Origin: Bacillus sp. B-jedd | Lineage (GTDB): Bacteria > Bacillota > Bacilli > Bacillales > Cytobacillaceae | Direction: 5' to 3' | NCBI RefSeq assembly: GCF_000821085.1 | Contig: NZ_CCXR01000001.1 | Span: 3,741,001-3,805,000 of the forward strand | Length of the DNA: 64,000 nucleotides | Shown here: in pieces, positions 26,441-39,242 of the stretch | Numbering within the stretch: position 1 is the first letter of the stretch | How the letters are laid out: every line of letters starts with the position of its first letter | The notes under the pieces: generated by a model | What the model was told of the DNA's origin: nothing | Database searches by the model: none | The model's input: only the letters and a program-made list of their open reading frames with translations | Program-made: the position numbers and the translations under genes

Positions 26441-27187
26441 TTATTCTTTCCAATCCAGGCTTTCCAAAAACGTATATACGTCTTCATGAAGCTGATCTTT
26501 TTCCTTATCGAGCGTAATAACGTGGCCGGATTCCTCGTACCAATTGAGCTTTTTGTCGGTGGATTCTGCCTGACTGTAAATAATATTGGCACTATCTATG
26601 TCCACCATATGGTCAAGCCGGCCCTGGACAACGAGAAGTGGCGCGTAAATCAAATCGACATGATCCCTGACATCCAGGATCAACTGCTGAAGTGACTTAA
26701 GCGTCTTCATCGGCGTTTTTCGGAACTCAGCCATCTCCTGATTGATTTCAAATTCAGTTTTGCCCTCATGCTGCTTATACTCGCGGGCATAGGCAAGAAC
26801 GCCCTGATAAAGCCTTTCCTCACTCTTGAAATCCATCGGCGCGCACATCGGAATAATACCCTTTACAGGTACAGTGTAACCAAGCTTCAAGGAGAATACC
26901 CCTCCCAGCGACAGACCGGCGACAGCAATCTCGTCATAGCCCTTTTCTTTCAAAAATTGATAGCCTTCAAGAACGTCCTGCCACCAGTCATCGGGACCGG
27001 TTTTCACCAGTTCCTCCGGCGGAACGCCATGCCCTTTATAGTGCGGCGCGTGGCTTGTATACCCCTTCTTCTCCAGGAATCGGCCCAGCATGCGGACGTC
27101 CGCCGAGTTTCCTGTGAACCCGTGAAGCAGAAGCACCGCCCGCGGCCCGGCTTCGAATGTAAACGGCTTTGGTGGTTGTACTTTCAT
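26441..27187 (-). CDS. est: Carboxylesterase (Est30/YvaK-like)
   Basis: A 248-residue alpha/beta hydrolase, cytosolic, hydrolysing short-chain carboxylic esters. The nucleophile elbow GLSLGG places Ser93, with Asp192 (GRLDHMVD) and His222 (ESGHVITLD) completing the triad; HGFTG near residue 22 forms the oxyanion hole. Length equals that of the structurally known Geobacillus Est30. It lies between secG and rnr, the order seen in B. subtilis (secG-yvaK-rnr-smpB-ssrA). A terminator separates it from secG, and it may be co-transcribed with rnr 30 bp downstream. Confidence 0.93.
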   Translation of the reverse strand: MKVQPPKPFTFEAGPRAVLLLHGFTGNSADVRMLGRFLEKKGYTSHAPHYKGHGVPPEELVKTGPDDWWQDVLEGYQFLKEKGYDEIAVAGLSLGGVFSLKLGYTVPVKGIIPMCAPMDFKSEERLYQGVLAYAREYKQHEGKTEFEINQEMAEFRKTPMKTLKSLQQLILDVRDHVDLIYAPLLVVQGRLDHMVDIDSANIIYSQAESTDKKLNWYEESGHVITLDKEKDQLHEDVYTFLESLDWKE

Positions 27188-27333
27188 TATCCGTAACTCC
27201 TTCTTTGCATATCTTTCTTTAGTTTAAGCAAAGCAGGGCCATACATTCCACCCATAAGGCTTGCGGCGTGGCTATTGTCCGTTTTGAGTCAAAACCATTA
27301 GCGTGCGGCTAACCATTTGGTCCCTATTTAGGC

Positions 27334-27366
27334 AAAAAATAAAGCCCGGCACGAAGCCGGGCTCAA
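27334..27366 (-). terminator. Terminator of secG
   Basis: Minus-strand stem GCCCGGC / GCCGGGC with loop TTCGT followed by TTTATTTTTT, 14 bp after the secG stop. Confidence 0.9.
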
Positions 27367-27379
27367 TTTTTTAGGTTGA

Positions 27380-27613
27380 TTAAAGCTTAAAATACGTTAC
27401 GGCAATTGTCAGGATGAAGAACAGAACCGCAAGAACAACCGTAATCCGATGAAGGACCAAGTCGATTCCACGCGCTTTTTGCTTGCCAAAAAGCTGTTCC
27501 GCTCCGCCTGAAATCGCGCCGGAAAGTCCCGCGCTGCGGCCTGATTGCAGTAAGACCACTACGATAAGTCCAATGGATACGATAACTAAAAGCGTTACGA
27601 GCAATGCATGCAT
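27380..27613 (-). CDS. secG: Preprotein translocase subunit SecG
   Basis: A 77-residue protein with two transmembrane helices (about 3-24 and 52-74) joined by a loop containing the typical [23 protein letters not shown] segment. It is an accessory part of the SecYEG channel. It precedes est-rnr-smpB-ssrA as in B. subtilis but is separated by its own terminator. Upstream is a long spacer filled with two tandem arrays. Confidence 0.95.
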   Translation of the reverse strand: MHALLVTLLVIVSIGLIVVVLLQSGRSAGLSGAISGGAEQLFGKQKARGIDLVLHRITVVLAVLFFILTIAVTYFKL

Positions 27614-27699
27614 GAAGGCTACCTCCTGTTAAACGTTCATTCACAGTATTTCTAATTTAACATATAATCCCGGTTTTCACAATAGCAGGATTTATGGAG

Positions 27700-28045
27700 T
27701 TTGGGCTTGGAGCGGTTGGCTCTGTTACCGTTTCCCTGATTCAATTCACGGTTTGGGTTTAGAGAAGCTGGCTCTGTTACCATTCCTCTAATTCATAACC
27801 GAGTTTGGGCTTAGAGAACCTGGCTATGTTACCGTTTCCCTGATCCGCTACCCGGTTTGGGCTTAGAGGACCCAGCTCTGTGACCGTTTCCCTGATTTAC
27901 TACTCGGTTTGGGCTTAGAGAAACCGTCTCTGTGACCGTTTCTCCGATCCACTACCCGGTTTGGGCGTAGAGAACCTGCCTCTGTGACTGTTTTCCTGAA
28001 TCATAACCAAGTTTGGGCTTAGAGAAGACGGCTCAAACTCAAAGT
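27700..28045. repeat. 52-bp tandem array, about 6.5 units
   Basis: TTTGGGC/T recurs at 27700, 27752, 27804, 27856, 27908, 27960 and 28012, every 52 bp without indels. The unit contains GGGCTTAGAGAA and CTCTGTTACCGTTT. It is clearly related to the array at 49343-49825. Some units contain GGCTCTGTTA, identical to the terminal repeat of the MITE at 70-253. Confidence 0.93.
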
Positions 28046-28063
28046 GTATGAAAAACCAGCCAT

Positions 28064-28385
28064 GGTCTTGGCGACCGTAGCGTTAAAAAATCATTCGTCC
28101 GGTCGACAATAATCGGTCTTGGCGACTGTAGCGTTAAAAAATCACTCGTCCGGTCGCCTATAATGGTTCTTGGCGACTGTAGCGTTAAAAAATCACTCGT
28201 CCGGTCGACAATAATGAGGCTTGGCGACTGTAGCGTTAAAAAGTCATTGGTCCGGTCGACAATAATCGGGCTTGGCGACCGTAGCGTTAAAGAATCATTC
28301 GTCCGGTCGCCTATAATGGTTCTTGGCGACTGTAACGTAAAAAAGTTGGTCGACCGGTCGCCAATAACGGTCTTGTTCCCCGTAA
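28064..28385. repeat. 51-bp tandem array, about six units
   Basis: CTTGG recurs at 28067, 28118, 28169, 28220, 28271 and 28322 (51 bp each); the final partial copy is shifted by one base. The unit holds TTGGCGACNGTAGCG and CCGGTCGMCAATAA, whose outer parts are inverted repeats (TTGGCGACCG / CGGTCGCCAA). It abuts the unrelated array at 27700-28045 and runs up to the stop of the next gene, so the whole 776-bp gap between secG and that gene is repeat-derived. Confidence 0.93.
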
Positions 28386-28389
28386 AAAA

Positions 28390-29307
28390 CTATCTCCTTA
28401 CCGAAGCAGCCATTCTGATATAGGTGTGGCGTTTGCCGCGGACGACGATGGAGTAGGCCATGATATTTTCCGGGAGGGCGATGCCGTTCGCGCCGGCATC
28501 CCCGATATGGTAAAGGTCCGCGCCGGCCATTTTGCTGTTGAGGGCAATTTGGCGGACTGTCGCTTCGTCGGATCCTTCCTGGCTTGTCCCGGTAGTAAGG
28601 ATGGCCAGGGCTCCTTTTTCATGGACGATATCAACGAGCTTGGCCGTTTTTTCGACCGAGAAACCAGGGACGGTTCCAGGTGACGGAATCAGGATGATAT
28701 CTGCTCCCGCCTCGATGAAGCCGTGCAGAGTATCTTCGTTCATAATCGTGCTGCCGGTTTCGCCTGCAACGCCGGCGCCATGCATTTTCCCGGCGATGAT
28801 CAGACCTTCAGGACCGAAAACTTCCCGGGTAACTGCGATCGCCTTCTGGATTTCGGGGTTGGAAACCCCTGTCTTCGGATTTCCTGTCAGGCAGACGAAG
28901 TCGAAGCCAAGCTCTTTCGCGCGCTTTAAAGAGCGCTCTGTTGCTATCCGGCCCTCCGGCAGCTCATTTAATGTCTCGAGCTTCTCTGCAGACAGGTCCA
29001 CGGGTTCAAGGTTCAAACCAACAGGACGGCCGACGAGTTTCTTTAATTCGCGGACGATTTCTTCTGGTTCATCATTGCTCATCCCCAGCATTTCCGGGTT
29101 AAAGACATCGAAAAAGTTGACGAGGATCAGGTCGGCGCCAAAGGCCGCGGCCATTTCTGCATTTGTTACAGCCGGATAATATGGGGAAAATGATCCGATA
29201 ACTTCAGATACGAGTGTCCTTCCTTCAGACGCAATAATTGACTTTTTAATATCCTGACCGGTCATTTTCGCAAAATCAGATGCTGTACAATCAAGGATTC
29301 TTTTCAA
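28390..29307 (-). CDS. TIM-barrel protein resembling PEP phosphonomutase-like family (DUF7916 type)
   Basis: A 305-residue cytosolic protein with regularly spaced beta strands ending in small-residue loops (ADLILVNFFD, VGLNLEP, FVCLTGNPKTGV, IIAGKMHGAG, ADIILIPSPGTVPG, ALAILTTGTSQEGS, ADLYHIGDAG), indicating a TIM barrel. I recall such proteins annotated as PEP phosphonomutase-like or DUF7916 in Firmicutes, often near sugar-uptake genes. No catalytic function is established and I assign none. TTG start preceded by AAGGTGG. It lies downstream of eno on the same strand but after its terminator, so it is probably transcribed separately. Confidence 0.6.
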   Translation of the reverse strand: MKRILDCTASDFAKMTGQDIKKSIIASEGRTLVSEVIGSFSPYYPAVTNAEMAAAFGADLILVNFFDVFNPEMLGMSNDEPEEIVRELKKLVGRPVGLNLEPVDLSAEKLETLNELPEGRIATERSLKRAKELGFDFVCLTGNPKTGVSNPEIQKAIAVTREVFGPEGLIIAGKMHGAGVAGETGSTIMNEDTLHGFIEAGADIILIPSPGTVPGFSVEKTAKLVDIVHEKGALAILTTGTSQEGSDEATVRQIALNSKMAGADLYHIGDAGANGIALPENIMAYSIVVRGKRHTYIRMAASVRR

Positions 29308-29497
29308 ATCTATCAGCCACCTTATAATTGGATTTATTCCTGTTGCTTCCTATTTTTTCATGAAATGCGCCGATATTCAAATTTACTCATTTTCCGAAGA
29401 TTAGAGGCTGCGTTTCCGGCAGGTTCATCATCCATAAGTGAAACTCTTTGCGACCCCCCATCAAGGTTCATTTTGCCCATAAAAGCTCTTTGCTGCT

Positions 29498-29530
29498 CAA
29501 AAAAAAGGGCACGCTTCAGCAGCGCGCCCT
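29498..29530 (-). terminator. Terminator of the glycolytic operon after eno
   Basis: Minus-strand stem GGGCGCGCT / AGCGTGCCC followed by eight T residues, 46 bp after the eno stop. Confidence 0.92.
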
Positions 29531-29576
29531 TTCTAATAGCCTTTCCCGGAACAGCGTCCCATTCCTTCTGGCAAAA

Positions 29577-31157
<1,581 letters not shown>

Positions 31158-31225
31158 ATGCTGCCCATGTTTTCACGACCAACCCAGAAATCAGTGTCCA
31201 AACGAGTCAAATTCCCCCATGAGTT

Positions 31226-32760
31226 TTACTTCTTCAGCAGTGTCTTCCCGGTCATTTCCTTCGGCTGCCCGACTCCGAGCAGGTCGAGGATCGTCGGTGC
31301 CAAATCGCCAAGAATGCCGTCTTCACGGAGTTCCACGCCATTCTTTGTAACGATGACGGGAACCGGATTTGTCGTATGCGCGGTCATCGGGTTGCCTTCG
31401 AGGGTGACGACTTCGTCGGCATTTCCGTGATCCGCTGTGATGATGGCCGTTCCGCCTTTTTGCAAAAGCAGGTCGACAATCTTGCCGAGGCATTCGTCAA
31501 CGGTTTCAATCGCCTTGACGGTCGGCTCGAGCATGCCTGAGTGGCCGACCATATCCGGATTCGCGAAATTCAGCAGGATGCAGTCGAACTTGTCCGCTTC
31601 AATTTCTTTCAAAAGCGCATCGGTCACTTCGTAAGCGCTCATCTCCGGCTGCAAGTCGTAGGTTGCGACTTTCGGCGAGTTAATGAGAATCCGCTCCTCA
31701 CCAGGGAATTTTTCTTCCCGGCCACCACTCATGAAGAACGTGACGTGCGGATATTTTTCCGTTTCGGCGATCCGAAGCTGCTTCATTTTGTTTTGCGCAA
31801 GCACTTCACCAAGCGTGTTGTCCAGATTCGTAGGCTTGAATGCCACGTAGCCGTCAACCGTCTCGCTGAAGTGGGTCATGCAGACAAAATAAAGATTTTT
31901 CGGTTGGTCCGGGCCGCGGTCAAAGGCGCGGAAATCTTCATTCGTAAATGTATTTGAAATCTGGATGGCCCGGTCCGGCCTGAAATTATAGAAAATGACC
32001 GCGTCATTGTCCTTAATTTTGCCAACCGGCTCTCCCTTATCATCAGTAATGACGGATGGAAGGACGAACTCATCGAAAATCCCGTGCTGGTAGGAGTCTT
32101 CGACTACTTCCATCGGATTGGAATACTTCGGTCCGTCTCCGTAAACCATTGCTCGGTACGCTTTTTCAACACGGTCCCAGCGCTTGTCACGGTCCATTGA
32201 GTAATAGCGGCCCGAGATGGTCGCGAATTGACCGACGCCGTATTCTTTGATTTTCTCAAGTGCTTCTTCAATATACTTCCCGGCTGTCTGTGGGCCGACA
32301 TCGCGGCCGTCAAGGAAGGCGTGAAGAAAGACTTTCTTGACGCCTTTATCGGCAGCCAGCTTCAGAAGCGCGAACATATGGTCAATATGGCTGTGGACTC
32401 CGCCGTCTGACAAAAGGCCGAACAAATGCAGCGCACCGCCAGTTTTATTGACATGCTCCATCGCGCCGTTAAAGGTTTCGTTTTCAGCAAATTCACCTTC
32501 ACGGATCGCGATATTCACCCTAGTCAGGCTTTGGTAGACGATTCTGCCAGCACCAATGTTCAAGTGTCCGACTTCAGAGTTGCCCATCTGCCCTTCAGGA
32601 AGGCCGACAGCTTCCCCGCAAGCCTTGAGCTGGGCATGTGGATACTCATTCCAAAATCGTTCGAAGTTCGGTTTTTTTGCCTGTGCCACCGCATTTCCGT
32701 AACGTTCGCCGCGAAGGCCGAAACCGTCAAGGATAATTAATGCTACTGGTGATTTCTTCA

Positions 32761-32761
<1 letters not shown>
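31226..32761 (-). CDS. gpmI: 2,3-bisphosphoglycerate-independent phosphoglycerate mutase
   Basis: A 511-residue Mn2+-dependent mutase interconverting 3- and 2-phosphoglycerate. It has an alkaline-phosphatase-type fold; the phosphoserine nucleophile is Ser62 in [14 protein letters not shown], and metal ligands are visible in DGFG (residues 12-15), ADHGNADE and the C-terminal TAHTTNPVP. In spore formers this enzyme type is pH- and Mn-sensitive and helps store 3-PGA in spores. It overlaps the tpiA stop by one base and has GGAGGCAGG before its ATG. Confidence 0.97.
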
Positions 32762-33534
<773 letters not shown>

Positions 33535-33610
33535 TTACAATTTCAGGTGATCCATTTTTGCAAAAGTTTCCTTCGCTCTTAGGACTGTTTTTACCAGTAC
33601 TTTCGCCGGT

Positions 33611-34795
33611 TTACTTATCATTCAAAGCGACTACGCCTGGAAGTTCCTTACCTTCCATGAACTCAAGGGAGGCACCGCCACCTGTTGAGATGTGGCTCAT
33701 CTTGTCAGCAAGGCCAAATTTTTCGACCGCTGCCGCAGAATCGCCACCGCCGATGACCGAATATGTACCTTCGGAATCAGCAAGAGCTTCGGCAACTGCT
33801 TTCGTTCCCTGTGCGAATTTATCAAATTCGAAAACGCCCATCGGCCCGTTCCAGATGACAAGCTTGGAGCTTTTAATGACATCCGCATACAGCTCGGCTG
33901 TTTTCGGCCCAATGTCAAGAGCTTCCCAGTCTGACGGGATTTCTTCGATAGAGACGACTTTGGAGTTTGCATCCGGTGAGAAATCATCCGCAATAACGGC
34001 ATCAACCGGCATGTGGAACGAAACGCCTTTTTCCTTCGCTTTTTCCATAAATGATTTTGCAAGATCGATTTTATCTTCCTCAAGCAGCGATTTGCCAATT
34101 TCATGGCCCTGTGCTTTTACGAACGTATAAGCCAAGCCGCCGCCGATGATTAGGTGGTCCACTTTTTCAAGAAGGTTTTCGATGACGCCAATCTTGTCCT
34201 TTACTTTGGCGCCACCGATAATAGCGGTGAACGGACGCTCCGGATTCGAAAGGGCTTTGCCAAGCACCTCGATTTCCTTTTCCATCAGGAAGCCTGCGAC
34301 TGCCGGCAGATAATGGGCAATTCCTTCTGTTGAAGCGTGCGCCCGGTGCGCTGCGCCAAATGCGTCATTTACATAGATGTCCGCAAGCGATGCAAATTCC
34401 TTTGCCAGCTCCGGGTCATTCTTTTCTTCGCCTGGATAGAAACGGACGTTTTCGAGAAGAAGGACATCTCCTTCATTCATGCCGTCGATTTGCTTTTTGA
34501 CTGAATCTCCGTAAGCTTCATCAGCTGTGAGGACATTTTTGCCCAAAAGCTTGCCAAGCCTTTCGCCGACAGGAGCGAGCCGCATTTCCTCAACGACTTT
34601 GCCTTTCGGGCGGCCGAAGTGGCTGGCAAGGACGACCTTTGCGCCTTGCTCCATCAAATACTGGATGGTCGGCAGTGCCGCGCGGATCCTTGTTTCGTCT
34701 GTGATTTGGCCGTCCTGCATCGGAACGTTGAAGTCGACCCGGCAAAATACGCGTTTGCCTTTTACATCCACATCTTTTAACGTCTTCTTGTTCAT
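33611..34795 (-). CDS. pgk: Phosphoglycerate kinase
   Basis: A 394-residue monomeric kinase making ATP from 1,3-bisphosphoglycerate. The N-terminal domain carries [11 protein letters not shown] and the HFGRPKG substrate site; the C-terminal domain has the nucleotide-binding [12 protein letters not shown] and [13 protein letters not shown] loops. GGAGGGATCCC precedes the ATG. It is separated from gapA by about 140 bp containing a partial terminator, so part of its transcription comes from read-through. Confidence 0.97.
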   Translation of the reverse strand: MNKKTLKDVDVKGKRVFCRVDFNVPMQDGQITDETRIRAALPTIQYLMEQGAKVVLASHFGRPKGKVVEEMRLAPVGERLGKLLGKNVLTADEAYGDSVKKQIDGMNEGDVLLLENVRFYPGEEKNDPELAKEFASLADIYVNDAFGAAHRAHASTEGIAHYLPAVAGFLMEKEIEVLGKALSNPERPFTAIIGGAKVKDKIGVIENLLEKVDHLIIGGGLAYTFVKAQGHEIGKSLLEEDKIDLAKSFMEKAKEKGVSFHMPVDAVIADDFSPDANSKVVSIEEIPSDWEALDIGPKTAELYADVIKSSKLVIWNGPMGVFEFDKFAQGTKAVAEALADSEGTYSVIGGGDSAAAVEKFGLADKMSHISTGGGASLEFMEGKELPGVVALNDK

Positions 34796-34837
34796 GGGAT
34801 CCCTCCTGGAACGTTGATTTTTTCAATCGGACAAGCA

Positions 34838-34874
34838 ATAAAAAAGGAGAGGGGGAATCATCCCCGCTCCCCGT
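34838..34874 (-). terminator. Intercistronic (leaky) terminator between gapA and pgk
   Basis: Minus-strand stem GGGGAG-CGGGGA / TCCCC-CTCTCC followed by TTTTTTATT. In B. subtilis much of the cggR-gapA transcript also ends after gapA while some continues into pgk; this hairpin would set that ratio. Confidence 0.75.
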
Positions 34875-34936
34875 TCGTAGCCAACTTCATTATAGATGTT
34901 TTTTTAAAGGATATCCAATTTTACCCGTTGTGCGGA

Positions 34937-35947
<1,011 letters not shown>

Positions 35948-35985
35948 TTAGTTCCTCCTTTTATTGGGTAAGGCTTTATTTTTTC

Positions 35986-36146
35986 GGCTGGTTAAAGTTA
36001 GATGTTGATTTCCACTTCAGGGGCACGCTTTCCGCGGGGCGCCAGTGGAGCCTCCTCGGCGCTTGAGCGCCTGTGGGGTCTCCACTTGCCGCTGCATCCC
36101 GCCGGAGTCGGCCCCTTTCGTTCCAATCAACTACTTTAACAAGGCC
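35986..36146. repeat. MITE-like structured repeat, copy 2 (cggR-gapA gap)
   Basis: The core is closely similar to the element at 70-253 (GTTGATTTCCAC at one side, CCAATCAAC at the other, with GTGGAGCCTCCTCGGCG between). The ends are degenerate, GGCTGGTTAA at 35986 against TTAACAAGGCC at 36136-36146. No target duplication is visible. The internal GTGGAG/CTCCAC pairs make a strong RNA stem within the cggR-gapA mRNA. Confidence 0.75.
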
Positions 36147-36189
36147 TAATTTATATATCAAAGGGTATATACCCTTTAATTAACAGTTA

Positions 36190-37215
36190 TTATCCATTTT
36201 TCAATAAAAGCTTTGCGGCGCCTTCGTCGGTGATTAAGATCGTTTGCGGCGGTGCCTGTTTTAGATAGGAGCGGATTGCTTTTGCTTTCGAGCTTCCGCC
36301 GGCAACCGCGAGGACATTAGGGATTTCATTAAGGTCATCGAGCTGCAGGCCGATGGTGAGCACTTTGTGGACGATTTCGCCCTGCTCATTGAAGTAGTAG
36401 CCGAACGCTTCAGCAACCGCATGATGGGCAATGATTTTTTCCATATCGGCACGGTCGGTTTTCCGCCGTTCCGCCATTGTGATAGCATCCCCAATACCGT
36501 GGAGAACCATGCCGGCTGACTTGATCAGCGCGAGCACTTCGTGGACTACCGGCTCCCTGATGAAAGATTCGTAAATATCCTGGCTGACCTGGTCGGGCAC
36601 GTAAAAAACGCGATGCCTTGATTTGGTATTCGCGGCCATGATGGCGCAAACGGTGTTCGCCTGATTTTGGACATCTTCGCCAATCCCGCCACGCGCGGGT
36701 ACAAACATCAGCTCTTCTTTCGAGATGCCGGGTTTCATTTCTTCCGCGACGGCAGCCATGGTCGAACCGCCAGTTACCGCAATAATATTTTTATCCTTAA
36801 GCAGCTTTCTCATGCCCTTAACTGCGGCCCGGCCCATTTCCTTTTTCGCCATTGGTGAAAGATCGCTGTCACCAGGGACGATAATCGCCTTGCGGATCCC
36901 AAGCCTGTGCTTCAGTTCCATTTCCATTACATCTATACCCTTCAGCTCCCGCATTAAGCTTTCGAGATCTTCGAGTAAATTCTTCCCTTCTTCCGATAGA
37001 GACATTCCGCCGGAGTGGGAAATTATCAGGTTTTGATCCTTCAGGAAATCGACTTCACCCCTCAGCACCCGTTCAGAATATCCCAGGGTCGCGGCCAACG
37101 TCCTTCTCCCTACAGGCTGAAGGAAGTTAATCGTTTTTAGGAGCGTATATCTTTCCTGCATAACAGCAAGCAGGTCAGGCAATAATCTTTTTTGTATATC
37201 CAGTATTGAATGCAT
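36190..37215 (-). CDS. cggR: Central glycolytic genes regulator CggR
   Basis: A 341-residue SorC/DeoR-family repressor. The N-terminal winged helix (about residues 15-70, with RRTLAATLGYSERVLRGEVDFL as HTH) binds the operator. The C-terminal sugar-phosphate-binding domain (GDSDLSP, TGGSTMAAVAEEM, VPARGGIGE, AVAGGSSKAKAI) senses fructose 1,6-bisphosphate, which releases repression. The ATG at 37215 follows AAAGGAG; the in-frame ATG at 37284 falls inside the operator and is rejected. It heads the cggR-gapA-pgk-tpiA-gpmI-eno cluster and represses its own promoter. Confidence 0.97.
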   Translation of the reverse strand: MHSILDIQKRLLPDLLAVMQERYTLLKTINFLQPVGRRTLAATLGYSERVLRGEVDFLKDQNLIISHSGGMSLSEEGKNLLEDLESLMRELKGIDVMEMELKHRLGIRKAIIVPGDSDLSPMAKKEMGRAAVKGMRKLLKDKNIIAVTGGSTMAAVAEEMKPGISKEELMFVPARGGIGEDVQNQANTVCAIMAANTKSRHRVFYVPDQVSQDIYESFIREPVVHEVLALIKSAGMVLHGIGDAITMAERRKTDRADMEKIIAHHAVAEAFGYYFNEQGEIVHKVLTIGLQLDDLNEIPNVLAVAGGSSKAKAIRSYLKQAPPQTILITDEGAAKLLLKNG

Positions 37216-37265
37216 CTTGGCAGCTCCTTTGCAAAAGTGGTATAAATCTCTCGGCCAAGTTACTC

Positions 37266-37303
37266 GGGACGATTTTTGTCCCACCTAGACAAATTATGTC
37301 CCA
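37266..37303 (-). promoter_or_regulatory. CggR operator
   Basis: On the minus strand two direct half-sites are seen: GGGAC-N6-TGTC (37302 to 37288) and GGGAC-N6-CGTC (37282 to 37268). This matches the tandem CggR operator of B. subtilis (two GGGAC-N6-TGTC units). It lies about 30 nt downstream of the predicted start point, so CggR acts as a roadblock. Confidence 0.9.
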
Positions 37304-37311
37304 CTTGCTGC

Positions 37312-37366
37312 AAAAAAAATCACTCCTGCTCGAACTCATTGTAACAGGAGTGATTTTTATATTCAA
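37312..37366 (-). promoter_or_regulatory. cggR promoter nested in the upstream terminator hairpin
   Basis: Minus strand -35 TTGAAT (37361-37366), 17-bp spacer, -10 TACAAT (37338-37343) with an extended TG. The same DNA holds a hairpin ATCACTCCTG / CAGGAGTGAT (37345-37354 with 37319-37328) flanked by T-runs on both strands, which ends the upstream glutaredoxin-like gene. The promoter overlaps the first hairpin arm and loop, so its own transcript starts after that arm and cannot form the terminator. Confidence 0.75.
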
Positions 37367-37376
37367 CTATTAAGGT

Positions 37377-37622
37377 TTACTTTTTTTCACAGATGAGGCT
37401 GCGCAAATAATCTTTGTCGATGATCCCGTATCCAGCTTCACTTTCGTTAATATAGACGACCGGAATCATCAGCCCGAATCGCTCGGTCAGCTCATCGCTC
37501 GTGTCAATGTCGATTTCTTCAAGGTTAAACGACAGCTCTTCGCGAAGCTCCAACAGGTCGGCCTTTGCTTTGTCGCAAAGCGGACAGCGTGAACGTGTAT
37601 AGAAGGTAATGTTGACTGCCAA
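37377..37622 (-). CDS. Glutaredoxin-like thioredoxin-fold protein
   Basis: A protein of about 81 residues with the thioredoxin-like pattern VNITFYTRSRCPLCDKAKADL, containing a CPLC redox motif, a later cis-Pro region (MIPVVYIN) and the usual small glutaredoxin size. It probably reduces disulfides or acts as a thiol carrier; partner unknown. Start: AAAAGGA is best spaced for the TTG at 37622, while the ATG at 37631 is almost on top of it. It is convergent with nothing and ends directly before the cggR promoter-terminator. Confidence 0.8.
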   Translation of the reverse strand: MAVNITFYTRSRCPLCDKAKADLLELREELSFNLEEIDIDTSDELTERFGLMIPVVYINESEAGYGIIDKDYLRSLICEKK

Positions 37623-37735
37623 TATGATCATCCTTTTTTGGCGGGATTTTTAATTGATTAGTCTCGAGGCCATAATAAGACGTCCTAACTTAAGGCCCAA
37701 ATTTATCAAAAGCAGTCGGCACTTGTTGCGCTTGG

Positions 37736-39043
37736 CTAATACCTTCTTCTCTTCGAGGAGGATGGGATGCCCAATTGCTCCCTGTACTTGGCCACTGTCC
37801 TGCGTGAAACTGAAATCCCTTCACGTTCCTTCAGTTGTCCGGCAATGTCCTGGTCCGAGACCGGCCGCATTTTATCTTCTTCCTCAATGATGCCAGCAAT
37901 CAGCTTTTTCACATGATCAGAGGAAGCAGATTGCTCATCTCCTCCCTGAACGGCTGATGTGAAAAATGATTTCAATTCAAAAGTCCCGAACGGAGTTCCG
38001 ATATATTTATCACGGACGGCGCGGCTGACAGTCGATTCATGGATATCCAGAGCTTCGGCAATGTCCTTCATCGTCATCGGCAAAAGCCCGCCTTTCCCAC
38101 AGGCGAAAAACATTGGCTGCTTCTCGATAATTTTTGCAGCAACCTTCAAGATTGTTTCATTCCGCTGCTTGATGCTTTTAGCCAGCCATTGAAAGTCCTG
38201 ATAGTTTTCCTGAATGAACTTTTTTGCCTGGTCATCTCCCTTGTTCATAACAGACTGATAGATTTCCTGATTAAGGCTAATTGCGGGTACGGTCCCTTGA
38301 AGGAGCTGGACATGCCATGTGCCATTTATATGGGCGGCAAGGACATCCGGTACAACGTAAGCTGCCTTTTCGTGATGGAAAGCTGCACCCGGTCTAGGGT
38401 TCAACTTTTGCAAAAGGTCATGGATTTCCTGAATGTCCGCAAGGCTTACCTTTAAATCCCTGGCCAGCTGCTTCCATTTTTTCTCGGCAAATTCAACAAA
38501 ATATCCTGAAACGATTGTATTGGCAAGCGGTACTTTTTCCCCTATGCTGTCCAGTTGTAGAAGCAGACATTCCTGGAGGCTCCTTGCACCGATACCAGGC
38601 GGGTCAAGCTGCTGGATTTCGCTGAGGCACGCCTCGGCATCCTCTAGGGCTACATTTGTAATGGTAGCGATTTCATTTAAGTCTCCACGAAAATAGCCAT
38701 TTTCATCAATATTGAGGATCACCTGGCGAACGAGTTTCAGTTCATCATTCCGGAATCTCCCCGGCTCCAACTGCGAAAGAAGGTACTCCTCTAGTGTCGT
38801 TCCCGGTTCAGAAGGGATTCCATTTATATCTGGTGCGTTGCTTTTTATATTTGTTTTCCTCGTTCGGCCTTTCGACTGTCCGGAAGGCACGATTTCCAGC
38901 AGGGGATTTTCAAGCGCCCTTGCTTCTAGAAAACTGGCCAGTTCCTGGGCATTGTATTGAAGCAGAGCGATCGCCTGGGACAATTCCTGCGTCATGGACA
39001 ATCTCATCTGCTGCTGTTGCAATAGTCCGGTCCTCATATCCAT
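37736..39043 (-). CDS. sigL: RNA polymerase sigma-54 factor (SigL)
   Basis: A 435-residue sigma-54 (RpoN family). The N-terminal Gln-rich activator-interacting region (LLQQQQMRLSMTQELSQAI) is followed by a core-binding domain (about 80-270), an HTH (DIAEALDIHESTVSRAVRDK) that contacts -12, and the RpoN box near the C-terminus (SRRTVAKYREQLGIPSS) that reads -24. It requires enhancer-binding ATPases. In B. subtilis SigL controls amino-acid and cold-related operons; no -24/-12 promoter was noticed in this window. GGAGGGGAAG precedes the ATG. Confidence 0.97.
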   Translation of the reverse strand: MDMRTGLLQQQQMRLSMTQELSQAIALLQYNAQELASFLEARALENPLLEIVPSGQSKGRTRKTNIKSNAPDINGIPSEPGTTLEEYLLSQLEPGRFRNDELKLVRQVILNIDENGYFRGDLNEIATITNVALEDAEACLSEIQQLDPPGIGARSLQECLLLQLDSIGEKVPLANTIVSGYFVEFAEKKWKQLARDLKVSLADIQEIHDLLQKLNPRPGAAFHHEKAAYVVPDVLAAHINGTWHVQLLQGTVPAISLNQEIYQSVMNKGDDQAKKFIQENYQDFQWLAKSIKQRNETILKVAAKIIEKQPMFFACGKGGLLPMTMKDIAEALDIHESTVSRAVRDKYIGTPFGTFELKSFFTSAVQGGDEQSASSDHVKKLIAGIIEEEDKMRPVSDQDIAGQLKEREGISVSRRTVAKYREQLGIPSSSKRRRY

Positions 39044-39186
39044 CTGCTTCCCCTCCGCTTCCTATTTTACATGAAAACAGGGGAGTTGGGTTAGTGGAAA
39101 AAATGGGGGAGCATCTTTATCTTGCAAAAACAATTCGTGTACTCGACTTTTCAGCGAGGCAGATATTGCAAATAGAGCCTAAAAAC

Positions 39187-39236
39187 AAAAAGTTCCTATG
39201 CCGGCAGCAATTTCACTGCGAACATAGGAACTCATT
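39187..39236 (-). terminator. Terminator downstream of the tRNA-Arg remnant
   Basis: Minus-strand stem GAGTTCCTATG / CATAGGAACTT with T-run. A diverged copy follows the intact tRNA-Arg at 41950-41997. This copy is interpreted as the original chromosomal terminator of that tRNA. Confidence 0.7.
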
Positions 39237-39242
39237 AATTAG

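Noticed and set aside
28163..28423. 86-codon plus-strand frame with LGDCSVKKSLVRS repeats
   Set aside because: Derived from the 51-bp array and overlaps the end of a real minus-strand gene.
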